Shown: positions 30,660 to 41,528 of the stretch, piece by piece
Layout of the letters: the number at the start of each line of letters is the position of its first letter
How positions within the stretch are numbered: position 1 is the stretch's first letter
Assembly (NCBI GenBank): GCA_023374025.1
Contig: SIJG01000016.1
Span: forward strand, 1,598,642 to 1,662,641
From: Heterodera schachtii
Taxonomy: Eukaryota; Nematoda; Chromadorea; Rhabditida; Heteroderidae
Reading direction: 5' to 3'
Length of the DNA stretch: 64,000 nucleotides
Program-made: the position numbers and the translations under genes
The notes under the pieces: model-generated
Databases searched by the model: none
What the model saw: only the letters and a program-made list of their open reading frames with translations
What the model was told of the DNA's origin: nothing

Positions 30660-31200
30660 AAAATCCCTTTCTAAACAACAAACCAAACACTTTTAAATTT
30701 TATACACACCTTTTCAATTTTGACCATGGACGGTAAAAAACGAAAAAAATTGCCAAAAAATAATTGGCGTAAAAAACAGGGACTCACGCGTTTCGGCGCT
30801 CGTGTTTCGGCTCGCTCGTTTCGGCGCCAGCTCGTTTTTCCACGATAGCTTTTTTCTTTGGCATCCAAATCCAACAATATTGGTATCAACAAAAGTTCTT
30901 ATCATGCTCTATTAGCCTTGCAAAAAGCCAAAAGATTTCCAAGCATAGAAAAAATTTATTAAGAAAAAACTTCAAAAATTTTAACTTTTCGCAATTTTCA
31001 TGTATAACTTTTTTAATAATTGTCTAATCGCAAAGCAATGTCTTAGAAAAGCTTTTAAACACATTAAGCTTTCGAATGACATCAAGTTTGCTGGATTTGG
31101 ATGACATAGAAAAAAGTTACAGAAAGTATATTGGAAAAAAACATATATATAAAAACATGCTGGCGGCGAAACGCAGTCGGCCGGGACGTTTTCGTACAAA
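30660..31200. repeat. Dispersed repeat, no gene
   Basis: 30970-31080 matches 15300-15420 (AATTGTCTAATCGCAAAGCA). A GC-rich GTTTCGGCGCTCG/GTTTCGGCGCCAG segment (30790-30835) recurs in part at 55188-55205. Type unknown. Confidence 0.55.
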
Positions 31201-31273
31201 AAATAAATTGCTTTTTAAATCAGAAGAACTATGATTTGTGCTTACTAAATTTAACGTTTATTGCTTATTTGTA

Positions 31274-31893
31274 GGGCCGCAACTTTTAGTGAAAAAACTT
31301 TTTTTTTGCTCAATTATTTTGAAGAAAGGAGCTCAAAAAACGCATTTCTGCATTAAAATTTTTCGATTCTGACGTCATTATCGGTCACTAGAAATCACTA
31401 TTTTGGCGACTTCGTCACTAAAATAGTTAAAAATCACTATTTTGGCGTTTTGTCACTATTTTTTTACTATTTCGGCATTTTTTGGAGAATTTCTCAACAA
31501 AAATGCAATAAAACCAAAAAATACACCCCTAAGAATCGACCTAAATTTTTTTTTCAAAAAATGCACCCCTAAGAATCGACCTAAAATTTTTTCAAAAAAT
31601 GCCACTAAGAATCGGAAAATTTTCATAAAAATTTTTCCCATTTTTTTTTTCTTGACAAAATTTTTGGTTTAAAAATTTCAATATTTGCTAAAAAATGTAA
31701 GAAAGGAAATGTATCTAATTTGCAACTGCAATCAGTGAATAAAAATTATTTTTGCTCAATTTTTGGCTGAAAATTATGTCACTATTCGTCACTATTTCGG
31801 ACTTTTTGTCACTATTTCTTCACTATTTTGGGATTTTTACTCACTATTTTAGTTAACTATTTTGGGATTTTTCTTCACTAAAAGTTGCGGCCC
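31274..31893. mobile_element. TA-flanked element related to 19356-19976
   Basis: The inverted termini GGGCCGCAACTTTTAGTG and CACTAAAAGTTGCGGCCC lie between TA dinucleotides. The interior AATAGTGAC/GTCACTATT motifs and ACACCCCTAAGAATCG blocks match the element at 19356 in inverse order. Non-coding. Confidence 0.8.
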
Positions 31894-31894
31894 T

Positions 31895-32129
31895 AGTAAT
31901 AAATCAGTTAATTGTGCGTAATCGTTGATAAATGGCAAATGATTAATGGTAGTTTTCGAGATCAGCAAGAATATTTCAACGATTTGACCCTGACTCCCCC
32001 AGTCTCCAATTATCCCCCAGTCTACGAGGAGGTTGATAATTAGAGCAAATACGGTAAGTGGTCCTCGCTCTTCTGTGACTTATTTTTCTTACTGAATCAA
32101 TAATTTTTTTTCAAAAAAATGGCAAAAAA
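31895..32129. other. Spacer with one 69-bp-repeat unit end
   Basis: 31995-32055 resembles one unit of the tandem repeat at 20839-21110, in reverse. Nothing else recognised. Confidence 0.5.
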
Positions 32130-32143
32130 TTAGTATAAAAGTG
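32130..32143 (+). promoter_or_regulatory. TATA block of the B gene at 32539
   Basis: ATTAGTATAAAAGTG resembles the TATTTTAGTATAAAAATG block upstream of other B genes. The CCGACAAACGCC element of those promoters is not visible here. The distance to the ATG (about 400 bp) is longer than in the gene at 50265. Confidence 0.5.
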
Positions 32144-32538
32144 GTTGCTCCTCCTCAGCCATTTCCATTATTATTTTCCATTCGCCAATTCTTTTCATCG
32201 ATTTTTTCTACCTGACAATTCCTTCAAATACCTATGTATGACTTTTGAAAGTTTTTCGTATTTTTCTCGACGTTTTATGTACCCTTTTCCAAATGGAAAT
32301 CTGCTGTTGTGCTGCGATCAGAGACCCCGAAAACTTCTGCAAACGAATTTTCATGATTTATTGCAAACCAAAAGAGTCCCTATCATTTGATTTTTTTCGG
32401 GTAGCAAAAACGGTGCCATTTAGCAGCAAAAGCCCACACATTTAAAAAAAGAAACTGCTGATTTCACATAATTTTTTCATCTTTGCTAAGCTAATTAAAC
32501 CTGTTTAAAACTTGTCTTAATAATTTCACTTCATCTAA

Positions 32539-33819
32539 ATGTCAGACCGCCGAAAAGAAGCGGAGGAAAAGATGGCAAAAGCAATGTAAAATAATGCCAA
32601 TTTTATTTTGAAATTTTGTTTCCCTTTTTTTCAGCTTCATCTCCGCCGATTGTTGGCTTTGTGTGTTCGATTTGTTACCGCCTCGTCAGCTTGGCTTTGG
32701 CATTTCAATGATCAGTCACCGATTTGACTTTTACCTCGATGAACACTTCAAAACGCGCAAATGGACATTGAAACCTATTCAAATTGAAAGAAAGATTGGA
32801 GAGAATGGCACAAATCAAATGGAAATTGTCAATTCCCATGAAAAAGCAATGCCAATTCCGCAGATTCAAATGCCACGCAAAGTCAGCGGATTTCGACGCA
32901 TCATCATCTAGTAAAACTGGCGTTATACAAAAATTTTAGACAACAATTCCCATGCATTTTTAGTTTCATCGACCAAAATACCATCGCTTTTCTTCACCGT
33001 TTTCGCCAAGTTTTTGCCGCCAGTCAAATCAATTTGTCCATCCACACGAACAATGAACGCATTTTGGAGTTGCTTTTGCACAACACTTGGCAAATGCTCG
33101 AAAAAAACATTCATGGCTTGCGATTGTCCGCCATATTTTTCCACCGTTTGCGCAAATTCGTCCCGTCAATTCTCAACGATTGTCCATCACTAAATGTTGT
33201 CTTTTCCGACTTTGGCGATCTCTTCACCGAATTTCCTGCCGATGACAGTGCCGCGGCATCGGATGGACAAGCGGTGGCCAAATGGCTTTTCACTGCCCTT
33301 CCTGACAATGTGCCAAAGGTGTTCAAATGCTCGTTGCACATGGATAATGTGAATTGGTCGTCAAATATTGAACCGTTCAAAACGGTGCTTTCATTTATTA
33401 TTTCATTTTTCTTTAATCAATTTTACCACCTTTCAGGCTTTTGCCAATGCTTCATCGCCCGCCAATTTCATTGTCGTCATTTTGTCTACGTCTTCTGCTG
33501 ACTTTTTTGTTCCTTATGTTCTGACCAACGAATTGACTCGGGAACAATTGGCGCTGAAAAGAACTGACGACAATATCTGTCGTTTTTTGCTGATCCGTTG
33601 TCCGGTTGTGCGTGACGAAAGCAAATGGGCAAAATGGGAGGAGGAAGCGATTGGCTGGCAAACTTATGATCAATGGAACAAAATTGGCATTCACATTTAT
33701 AACGATGACGAAATCGGGGACGGGTCAGTGAATGCTTAAGCAAAATTCAAATTTATTGCTTTTCTCTTTTTAGTCTTCTTGACGCAACTCCCGGCCCAAG
33801 TGATCAGCAGAAGAAGTGA
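32539..33819 (+). CDS. Subfamily B F-box-like family protein, complete, 5 exons
   Basis: Exons are 32539-32585, 32635-32910, 32964-33384, 33437-33723 and 33774-33819; total 1077 nt, 358 aa, phases 2, 2, 0, 2. The N-terminus MSDRRKEAEEKMAKAI is joined to FISADCWLCVFDLLPPRQLG and HRFDFYLDEHFKTRKWTLK, the B version of the F-box-like block. The middle has FIDQNTIAFLHRFRQVF, PSILNDCPSL, EFPADDSAAASDGQAVAKWL and LPDNVPK. The C-terminal part has VLTNELTREQLALK, LLIRCPVVRDE and LLDATPGPSDQQ. The exon 4 donor is GTCAGT. Structure and block order equal subfamily A, so the two share an ancestor. Confidence 0.84.
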
Positions 33820-33929
33820 ATCAATGATTTGTTGAGAAGGGATCGATCAATTTGAATTGCGGTGTTAGATAATTAATTTGACGTTTATAAAATTGTTCTT
33901 TATGTTGCGGTGATCAATTGTATTGTTTT

Positions 33930-34510
33930 GCAGTAGGGTTGCAACCCCGACCGTCGGGGTTGGAAAAGTCGGGGTTGTCGGGGTCAGCAAAATCGGGGTT
34001 GACCAAATCGTTCGGGGTCGGAGTTTTTCAATTTTTTGTCTTATACCGTATAGTCAATTTTTTTTTTATTACTTTTGCTTAAAATTTTTATTATTCATAA
34101 TAATAATTTTATCAAATTTTTCCTCCGGCGCCGGGCCCCCAAAACTTTTTTTTTCTTAAAAAAATTTGCCTCAAAGTCGAAAAAGTTGGTTATTTTTGGT
34201 GAAAATCATTTTTAATTCTTTAATTTTCAAAAATTTTTCGCGGCGCCGCTTACTGACACCGCCGGAAACTTGTCCCGAAAAGTTTTTTGTTTTTCAACAT
34301 CTTTTTTCGCAGCGCGCTTTTTCTAAAGATTTTTTGGAGAAAGAGGTCCGCCGGCGGTGCCGATAGGCGCCGCCGGGAAAATTTTTTGAAAATTTGGATA
34401 GATCTGTAACAGATTTTGTCCAAAAATTATAAGTTTTTTCAATTTCGAGCAATATTTTAGGTTTTTTTTTTTGGGTGCCGGCGATGCCGATAGGCAGCGC
34501 CGGGCGAATT
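33930..34510. repeat. GC-rich short repeats in an AT-rich spacer
   Basis: 33937-34025 is a degenerate GTCGGGGTTG array. Around 34120-34510 GGCGCCGGGCC, GCGGCGCCGC and CGGTGCCGATAGGCGCCGCC blocks alternate with AT-rich runs. The last motif recurs at 28565-28595 inside the CAGGGTTACC element. No gene. Confidence 0.6.
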
Positions 34511-34731
34511 TTGAAATTTACGGTTTATTTTGTAATTATTTTGAAATAGGTATATTAAATTTTGCTGACAGGGATTGAGTGATACCGTCCGGATTTTACA
34601 GGATACTAATCAATTTTCAGTTTCTCGGGTTTTTGTCCAAAATTATGTTTCAACGAAAGAAAAAAAACCATAAACCAAATTTAATTTAAATGCTGAATTT
34701 AAAAAATTTTCATCTGGCAGCGACCATTCGC

Positions 34732-35120
34732 CATTTATCCGTGCCACCGATTCTGTCAGCTTCCAAATTCGTTTTGGAGTTTTGTGGCCAACAACACAAA
34801 TTGTGCCATTTGAATTGGTGAACGAAAGGACCAACGAGAAGCTGACATTGATTAATGAAGATGATACTTATTGGCTGCTGAAACGGTGCCCAATTATGGT
34901 TGGGGAGACGACGGCGATTCAATCGGAAAACAACAAAAATTGGGACCACAAGATGAACAATGTCCAATTTAATTCATGGTCTACCGACAATTACATTGGG
35001 TGAGCAGCAGCAACAGACACAGCATTTGAATTTAACGAAAGAATTAAAATTTAATTTAGGCCATTATCCCCACCAGCGGAAGAAGAAAAAGAAGAAGCGG
35101 ATGAAAGCAACGAAAATTAA
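34732..35120 (+). pseudogene. 3' fragment of a subfamily A gene (exons 4-5)
   Basis: Exon 4 runs from about 34732 to 34999 (IRATDSVSFQIRFG, FELVNERTNEKLTL, KRCPIMVGE, YIG) and exon 5 is 35060-35120 (PLSPPAEEEKEEADESNEN). Exons 1-3 are absent. The sequence left of 34732 does not carry the usual acceptor. Reading frame intact but headless. Confidence 0.82.
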
Positions 35121-35292
35121 TTATCTTTGAAAGAAATGGTCGACGATCTCATCACCAATTGGACAATGAAAAACGAAGAGTTGTTGTTGAATATGTTCGA
35201 AAAAATAATAATTTTTTTTCTCACAAATGGCGCAAAATAAATGTTTATTTGTTTGATTTCTGTTTCTCTGATCACACACACTCCGATCACTT

Positions 35293-35868
35293 TTGTTCAT
35301 CCATCATTCAATCATCTTCGCGGTGAAACTCAATTTCGAGCTGTTCGTCCTCGGTCAAAAATTTGGCCATTTTGCCCTTACGGGTGATTACCACCAATTT
35401 GCCAATGTCCATGCCCAATCCGAGGTCACACAGCAAATCAGTTGCAATGCTGTGTTTAAAAAATTGGGACGAATTTTGAGAAAAATTCATTGGCTTCTTT
35501 TAGACATACAGAATATCGAACTTCTTCGGGGCAAACCTTAAAATATACAAAAAAAAATTTTTTTTTATTTGTAAATAAAACGGTTGCATTTTTAATTTGT
35601 TAATTTAATTTAAAAAAGATAATTCGCCAAAACATACACCGGCAAATGCTTGTCCGACACCACCCCCAAACGGTACACAAATTGCAAATTGAAAATCAAT
35701 ATGTTACAGAATTGTCATTTTAAAATTATGACCCCGGCCCTATTTCAGCAATTAAAAAAGCACCCACAGGTTCGGAGAAAAGCGACCCCCGGACAGTCGT
35801 TGGCTTTCATTCGAATGTACGGAAACGGCATGAAAGGCATTATGTTTGAGGATTTTAATAGTTTTTCC
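35293..35868. other. Unrecognised coding-like segment
   Basis: On the minus strand 35308-35490 reads FFKHSIATDLLCDLGLGMDI then KLVVITRKGKMAKFL to a stop, and 35635-35700 reads QFVYRLGVVSDKHLPVYVLA. These look like two exons of one gene outside the F-box-like family. On the plus strand 35728-35868 reads MTPALFQQLKKHPQVRRK and FIRMYGNGMKGIMFEDFN up to the MITE at 35869. I recognise neither, and the two strands cannot both be confirmed. Confidence 0.35.
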
Positions 35869-36335
35869 GGTAATACTGTGTTTTGTTCCCCCCTTTTTCG
35901 AAAAATTTTTTTCAAAAATTTTAATGTCATAAAAACAAGTTTCCATGGGTTTTTGGGGTCGCTGATCACGAATCCGGCATCCATTTAGGCCAATTTCGAA
36001 TCCCGGACCCGAACTCGAACAAAAAATCGAAAATTCAAATTTTTGAATTTCGAATCTTTGGTTCAATATTGGTTTAAATATTCGAAAACGTTCTAAAAGT
36101 TACCAATTTTGCAATAAAAGATCATTTGAGTCATGTTTAGACCAAAAATGCGAAATTCGAAAATTTGAATTTTTTACTTTTTGTTCGAATTCTGGTCCGA
36201 GTTTCGGAATTGGCCTGAATGGATGCCAGATTCCTGATCAGCGACCTCGAAAAGCTCAGGAAACTTATTTTTATGACATTAAAATTTTTGAAAAATTTTT
36301 TTCGAAAAAGGGGGGGAACAAAACACAGTATTACC
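35869..36335. mobile_element. hAT-like foldback MITE, 467 bp
   Basis: The inverted arms begin GGTAATACTGTGTTTTG and end CAAAACACAGTATTACC. Flanks are GTTTTTCC at 35861-35868 and 36336-36343, a perfect 8-bp target duplication. Subterminal CCCGGACCCGAACTCGAAC and its counterpart link it to the elements at 21735 and 48770. Confidence 0.9.
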
Positions 36336-36419
36336 GTTTTTCCTAGCTAAATATAGTATTACAAGACAAGTAGCAAATATATACAGTGTGGTAATTGATA
36401 CGGTATGGAGCAGCACCCC

Positions 36420-36525
36420 ACGACGATGGCTACGACTTTTTTTGGGTGCGGTGCTGCACTTTTCGGAATTCCGAGGGTCCAAAAATTTTCGGAAATCGGA
36501 ATTCCGTGCCGTCCCTGGTTAGGCA
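36420..36525. repeat. Part of a CAGGGATGGCA-type MITE
   Basis: The right half is GGAATTCCGTGCCGTCCCTGG, preceded by TTTTCGGAAATC. The left end is replaced by unrelated sequence. One more copy of the family at 38251 and 41408. Confidence 0.65.
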
Positions 36526-36853
36526 TTTTGCGTTTTTTTTTTTCATTTGAACGTCATTTCGTTAATAAAAAAAAAATATTTTCAGCGTTTTTTGAAAAAA
36601 AAAAATTGGCATGTTAAAGAATTGTCAGAATGCCAATCTTTATGTTTCAAAAAATCTGTGGCTAAAAATGTTTATAAAACCATTTTTTTGAAGTTTTCTG
36701 GCCATAACTTTTTGAAACACAACAAAAATTTTTGAAATTTTGTCATCCAATAGAGGATTATTTTTGCTATAAAATGATACCAAAAATGTTTAATAAGGAT
36801 GTTTTTAGAAAAAGTTCGTCTTATTTATTCTGGCATCAATTAATTGTACGACA
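36526..36853. other. 5' flank of the next A gene
   Basis: AT-rich, with no feature beyond the region joining the pre-start motif. Confidence 0.5.
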
Positions 36854-36871
36854 AAGTGTGCTAATTGCAGC
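36854..36871 (+). promoter_or_regulatory. Family A pre-start motif
   Basis: AAAGTGTGCTAATTGCAGC sits 5-25 bp before the ATG. Near-identical copies lie at 17848-17866, 24497-24515, 26953-26972 (variant), 39543-39561 and, inverted, upstream of 15014 and 54664. Conserved beyond the coding exon, it may be a core promoter, trans-splice site neighbourhood or 5' leader element; which is not decidable here. Confidence 0.55.
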
Positions 36872-36875
36872 AAAA

Positions 36876-38590
36876 ATGAACAGACGGTAAAGAAATTTAA
36901 AAAAATAAATAAATAAAATTAAAAATTCATTTACCTAATTTTTTTCCCATGTTTCAGTTGGGTGTGCAATGACGTTTGGATGGACATTCTGCCATCTTTT
37001 GACCGTCCCCAACTCGGCCTCAAAATGGCATTGCTTTCCGATCGTTTTGATGCACTTGTGGACACGCATTTTGATGGGAAACCGGAATTGACAATTTGGA
37101 AAACAACAAAAATTAAAACGCAATATGGATTGCATAAATCTGTGTTGACAAATTATTCCGATTCTGTGCATTTTCCATTGGCCGACTATCCGTTGTTGCC
37201 CACCAAAATTCGCTTTAAGGACCTTCGAATTTCGTAATTCAAAATTCAGTGAATTTTTCACCGATAAAAGCATTCAACTTTTTTTCAGGTACATCGATCA
37301 CTCTGTCATCGCATTTCTCCGTTCCAAGCAACAAATTTTCGACAACAAAGGCACCAATTTTAGTCTGTGGATTCCGTTTTCACGCGAATATAATGTCCAG
37401 GAGCGGATTTGGACGGTTTTTTGCCCGTGAAGTGTGGCCCATTTTTGAGCCAATTCGCCATTTGACCCTTACCAATGCTGATCATTTGAACGATTTGCGT
37501 CGTCTCATTTCGCCGACAATTCTCACTGATCTCAATCAGTTGAATTCAATCGATTCCAATCAGTTGTATCCCGCTGTGATCGCTGATGATCAGGAGCCAA
37601 ATGCAAATTCTCGTTATGCTGCTGGCCAAGCGTTGTTCAAATGGTTGCACACGCCGAGCACCGACGATCAGCCCAAGCGATTGTATTGCAGAAAATTTGA
37701 TTATGGATGGATGACTGTCGACATATGGGCCTCCATTTTCAAGAAGGTCAACAGCAGGACTATCAATTTTAAGCAAGAAATAAAACCCCTGGGGGTTCTG
37801 TTTTTCAATCGCCCTTGAAAAGGAGGGGGGGGGGGGTTCTAATGCAGGGGGAGGGCTTTATTTTTCAATACCCCTCAAAGGCGTTGTGTTTTAATTCAAT
37901 AAATACGGTTGCTTTCATTTTTCCAATCAGTTTTTAGGCATTTCTCCGTGCCACCACTTCTGTCAGCTACACAATTCGTCTTGAACTTTTCAAGTTTACG
38001 AGAATTGAGCCATTTGAATCGGTGAATGAACGGACTAATGAACAGATGACATTGGTGAAAGAAGGCCAGCGTGGAGAAGACAATGTTGTTTGGCTGTTGG
38101 AGCGATGCAAAATTGGGGGAACGGCGGCGACGGTTCAATGGGAGGATGAAAATTTGAACAATGTCCACTTTAAGCTTCATGATTTATTTTGCATTGGGTG
38201 AGAGAGAGAGAGTGAAAGCAGCTTTTGCTTGACTCTATTACAGTTTACAGCAGGGATGGCATTCCGAGGCCTCAAAAATTTTCGGAAATCGGAATTCCGA
38301 GGGTCAAAAATTTTTCGGAAATCGGAATTCCGTGCCATCCCTGGTTCACACGACTATAAGTAAAATAATTTGACACCTAATTAATTTATGGCCAAATGTT
38401 TATAAAACAAATTTTGTGAGGAAACATGACAAATAAAGTGCCAAATATTTTATGTCCGTGTGAACTGCAATAGAGCCCCCCTTGTGCATTAAATTGATGT
38501 CGGTCACATTCAATTTTTCACACTTCATTTAGGCGATTGTCTCCACTAAATGTGAATCTAAGATGCACGCAAAAGGTCGTCCAAAAATGA
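36876..38590 (+). pseudogene. Subfamily A gene with a frameshift in a T run
   Basis: Exons are 36876-36886, 36958-37233, 37289-37746, 37938-38197 and 38533-38590. Blocks: WVCNDVWMDILPSFDRPQLG, YIDHSVIAFLRSKQQIFD, LISPTILTDL, KWLHTPSTDDQPK, ERTNEQMTLV. Exon 3 is one nt long: the T6 run at 37417-37422 causes a stop just after IWTVF. One T less would restore frame, so a homopolymer error is possible. Exon 5 has lost the usual tail (RLSPLNVNLR). Intron 3 holds a G-rich stretch and intron 4 a MITE (38251-38343). Confidence 0.8.
38251..38343. mobile_element. 93-bp CAGGGATGGCA MITE
   Basis: The termini CAGGGATGGCA and TGCCATCCCTG surround TTTTCGGAAATCGGAATTCC-type repeats. Flanks GTTTACAG and GTTCACAC agree at 6 of 8 positions. 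It lies in intron 4 of the surrounding pseudogene. hAT type by ends and 8-bp target. Confidence 0.8.
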
Positions 38591-38847
38591 GTGCCGGGCC
38601 CAGCGGAAAAAAATTGAATGAATTATTGGGAAATGGCAAATGAACGATTGATAAAAATGGCAAATGATGGATCATTAGGAATGGAAATTGATTTGCTGAA
38701 TATAATTGCTCCTCACATTTATGTATTGTTGCTCTTACATTTAATTTTGTTTGTTTTGTTGAAATATTAAATTTTCGCCTTTTTGTTCAAATCCGGTTTA
38801 GAATGGATCTCCCGAGACTTTGTGTGTATTGGTGCCAAATAAATGTT
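38591..38847. other. 3' flank, no gene
   Basis: AT-rich sequence after the stop of the previous gene, with the AAATGGCAAATGA block. Nothing else recognised. Confidence 0.5.
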
Positions 38848-39040
38848 GGTCCCGAAATTTTTTTTTTTAAGTTTAGTCAAATTATTTCTAAGTATAATCT
38901 TAGGCGCTGAGCATGAATCTGGACTTCTTTTGGCTCAATTTCGAAACCTGAGCTCGAATTCGAACATTTTCGTGCTCAGCGCCTCAGATTACCTTTAAAA
39001 ATGATTTTCCTAAACTTTATTAAAAAAAAATTTCGGGACC
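38848..39040. mobile_element. 193-bp foldback MITE
   Basis: It begins GGTCCCGAAATTTTTTTTTT and ends AAAAAAAAATTTCGGGACC. Internal GGCGCTGAGCATGAA pairs with CGTGCTCAGCGCC. AATGTT flanks both ends (38842-38847, 39041-39046). Same build as the elements at 21735 and 35869. Confidence 0.8.
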
Positions 39041-39568
39041 AATGTTCTCCACCTTTGCCAATATGTTTTATTTGTTGGATTTCTTTTTCTCTGATCACAA
39101 AATTCCGATCGCTTTTTGTTCTTTCGTTTGTTCAGTAGGTGTCCGAGTACGAATGAGAGTCGATTTGTTGATTGACTTTGGTGGGGTTGAATAAACAAAA
39201 ACTTCGACAGCATTTGTTGGAAAAATACCGCCTAAGAAACATTTAAACATTTTTTTTTAATTATGCGTCTCTGCCTTTTATATTAGAAGGGTCAGTGGAA
39301 AACAGAGAAAGAGAAATTATGAAAATTGCTTTCAGAAAAAATATTTTTATCTCATCTTTTTTAATGTTCGTATGAACTGCCATTAGAGCCAATTTTCTCT
39401 TGGATTTGGGCCACCTAGGAGGAATTCCTTTAAATTTTCAAAATTTGTGCCAAAATCCTAATCTGCTTGTTTAAAAAAAGGATTTTCCAAAACAATTAGT
39501 ATTTGTTCTGCATTTTGTGACACCAATCAATTGAAAACGGCCAAAGTGTGCTAATTGCAGCCCAAAAA
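39041..39568. other. 5' flank of the next A gene
   Basis: AT-rich spacer. The last part (TTTGTGACACCAATCAATTG ... AAAGTGTGCTAATTGCAGC) is shared with other A promoters. Confidence 0.5.
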
Positions 39569-39956
39569 ATGAACAAACGGTAGGAAAATTTAAAATTAAC
39601 CTTAAAAATTTTCATTTTTCAATTTTTTTCCATGTTTCAGTTGGATTTGTAGCGACGTGTGGATGGACATTCTTCCATCTTTTGACCGTCCCCAACTTGG
39701 ACTCAAAATGGCATTGCTTTCCGATCGTTTCGATGTTTTGGTTGACAAACATTTTGATGGAAAAAGCGAATTGACGCTTATGAAATTGATTATTATAAAA
39801 AAGGATTGTGGAACAAAACCGAAACTGTTTGTGCGCATTGATGGCAAATTAGTGGGATTTCCACTGCCGGACCATCCATTTCCGAACAATGTTCGATTTC
39901 GGCGCCTTCAAATTGAGTAATTTTCAAAATTTTGTTTGTTTTATTGCATTTTAAGG

Positions 39957-40918
39957 TAAAATTGAAGAATATGTGTACCAAACCGAATTGGACGAATGAT
40001 ATATCATTCGACGCCTCTCGGTCTGTAATGCACGAATCTGAAAGAATTTTTTGGCGGAAACCACTTTGGGCCAAGTTATGGGCCCGGGACTGAAGTGGAA
40101 AAATGACTGTGGGACTGAACCGTCCAAAGCCTTAAAACGCATAAAATGCAACAAAATAGATATCAATCGCTTCCTCTCGGCATGTAAAGGATGAATCCGA
40201 AAGAATTTTTGATACAAAAGAAAATTGTCAAAAGTTATGGGTCCTCAAAGTCTCAACAAATAAAAAAATTGTAATGGACTAAAGTGTACAAATTAAAAGT
40301 GAATTGGTGAGTGTATTTTGGCCATAACACCGCACACTCGACTACGGCGGCCAGTAGGTGGGGCGAGACTACGGGCTACGGAAGAAGTCCGCGCGTGATC
40401 CGCAGGCGGTTGACTGATTGGCGGGGGCCCTTCGGGCCCCCGCAGTCAACCGCCTGTGGCGCTCGTCAGACTGCTTCCTCCGCCCTCCGTCTCGCCCCAC
40501 TACTTGCTCCGTCTTCGCATGCTCGCCAAGGCGGGCGCTGCGCGCCCTCATAAATGGATTCCTGACAATTATAAACCAAGAGGAATACCCATTACAATTT
40601 TTTTATCAGGGTCATTTTTTGAGGCTTTGAGGACCCATAACTTTTGACAATTTTCTTTTGGATCAAAAATTCTTTCGGATTCATCCTTTACATGCCGAGA
40701 GGAAGCGATTGATATCTATTTTGTTGCATTTTATGCGTTTTAAGGCTTTGGACGGTTCAGTCCCACAGTCATTTTTCCACTTCAGTCCCGGGCCCATAAC
40801 TTGGCCCAAAGTGGTTTCCGCCAAAAAATTCTTTCAGATTCGTGCATTACAGACCGAGAGGCGTCGAATGATATATCATTCGTCCAATTCGGTTTGGTAC
40901 ACATATTCTTCAATTTTT
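39957..40918. mobile_element. 962-bp foldback element in intron 2
   Basis: The arms of about 295 bp (39957-40250 and 40622-40918) are near-perfect inverted repeats, from AAAATTGAAGAATATGTG to CACATATTCTTCAATTTT, and include ATGATATATCATTC palindromes. The middle holds the 195-bp GC cassette (40330-40524). The arms are unrelated to those of the element at 7815. Confidence 0.87.
40330..40524. repeat. 195-bp GC-rich hairpin cassette, inverted copy
   Basis: Reverse complement of 8002-8196, same length and identical by eye. It has the CGGGGGCCC-TTC-GGGCCCCCG core hairpin. It sits in the loop of a foldback element, as at 8002. Confidence 0.87.
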
Positions 40919-41407
40919 CCCATTTTAAATTTCTTCAGGTACATTGATCACACTGTGCTCACATTTCTCCGTGCCAACAAACAAATTTGGGACAGCAAAG
41001 GCACCACTTTGGAAATGCCAATGTCGGAAACAAGCATTGATGATAAACAGCCCAAATGGGATGTTTTGGCGCGTGAAATTTGGCCAATTTTTGCACCAAG
41101 CATTCGCTGTTTGAGCCTTACCGATGGCGCTCATTTTGACCCTTTGTGCCGTCGCATTTCGCCGACAATTCTTGCCGATCTTGACCAATTGATTTCAATC
41201 TTTTTCGAATATCTGTTTCTTCATGGAATTGCTGATGATGATGGGCCGAATGCAACTTCTTCTGCAAGCCAAGCGCTGTCCAAATGGTTGCACACTCCGA
41301 GAAAAGACGGGCAACTGAAGACATTGCTTTGGTCGGACACGGAATTGTACGAAGAAGGAAGCTTAGATTGGATCAACAGTTTGAAGGAGGTGTGTGTGTG
41401 TGTGTGG

Positions 41408-41467
41408 CAGGGATGGCATTTCGAGGCCCTAAAAATTTTCGGAAATCGGAATTCCGTGCCATCCCTG
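41408..41467. mobile_element. 60-bp CAGGGATGGCA MITE
   Basis: The termini CAGGGATGGCA and TGCCATCCCTG, with GTGTGTGG directly repeated on both sides (41400-41407, 41468-41475). It is inserted just past the exon 3 donor. The flank is a GT run, so only the final GG makes the duplication convincing. Confidence 0.8.
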
Positions 41468-41528
41468 GTGTGTGGTTACATTCTCATATTTTTGTGTAAT
41501 TGTACTGGGTGCAGCACTACGTTTCTCC

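Noticed and set aside
32145..32445. ORFs of 66-81 codons upstream of the B gene at 32539
   Set aside because: They overlap the presumed 5' leader, have no exon signals and match no family block.
40311..40650. GC-rich ORFs over the hairpin cassette (RRRLTDWRGPFGPPQ type)
   Set aside because: The cassette is a hairpin open in several frames on both strands; no family or codon support.
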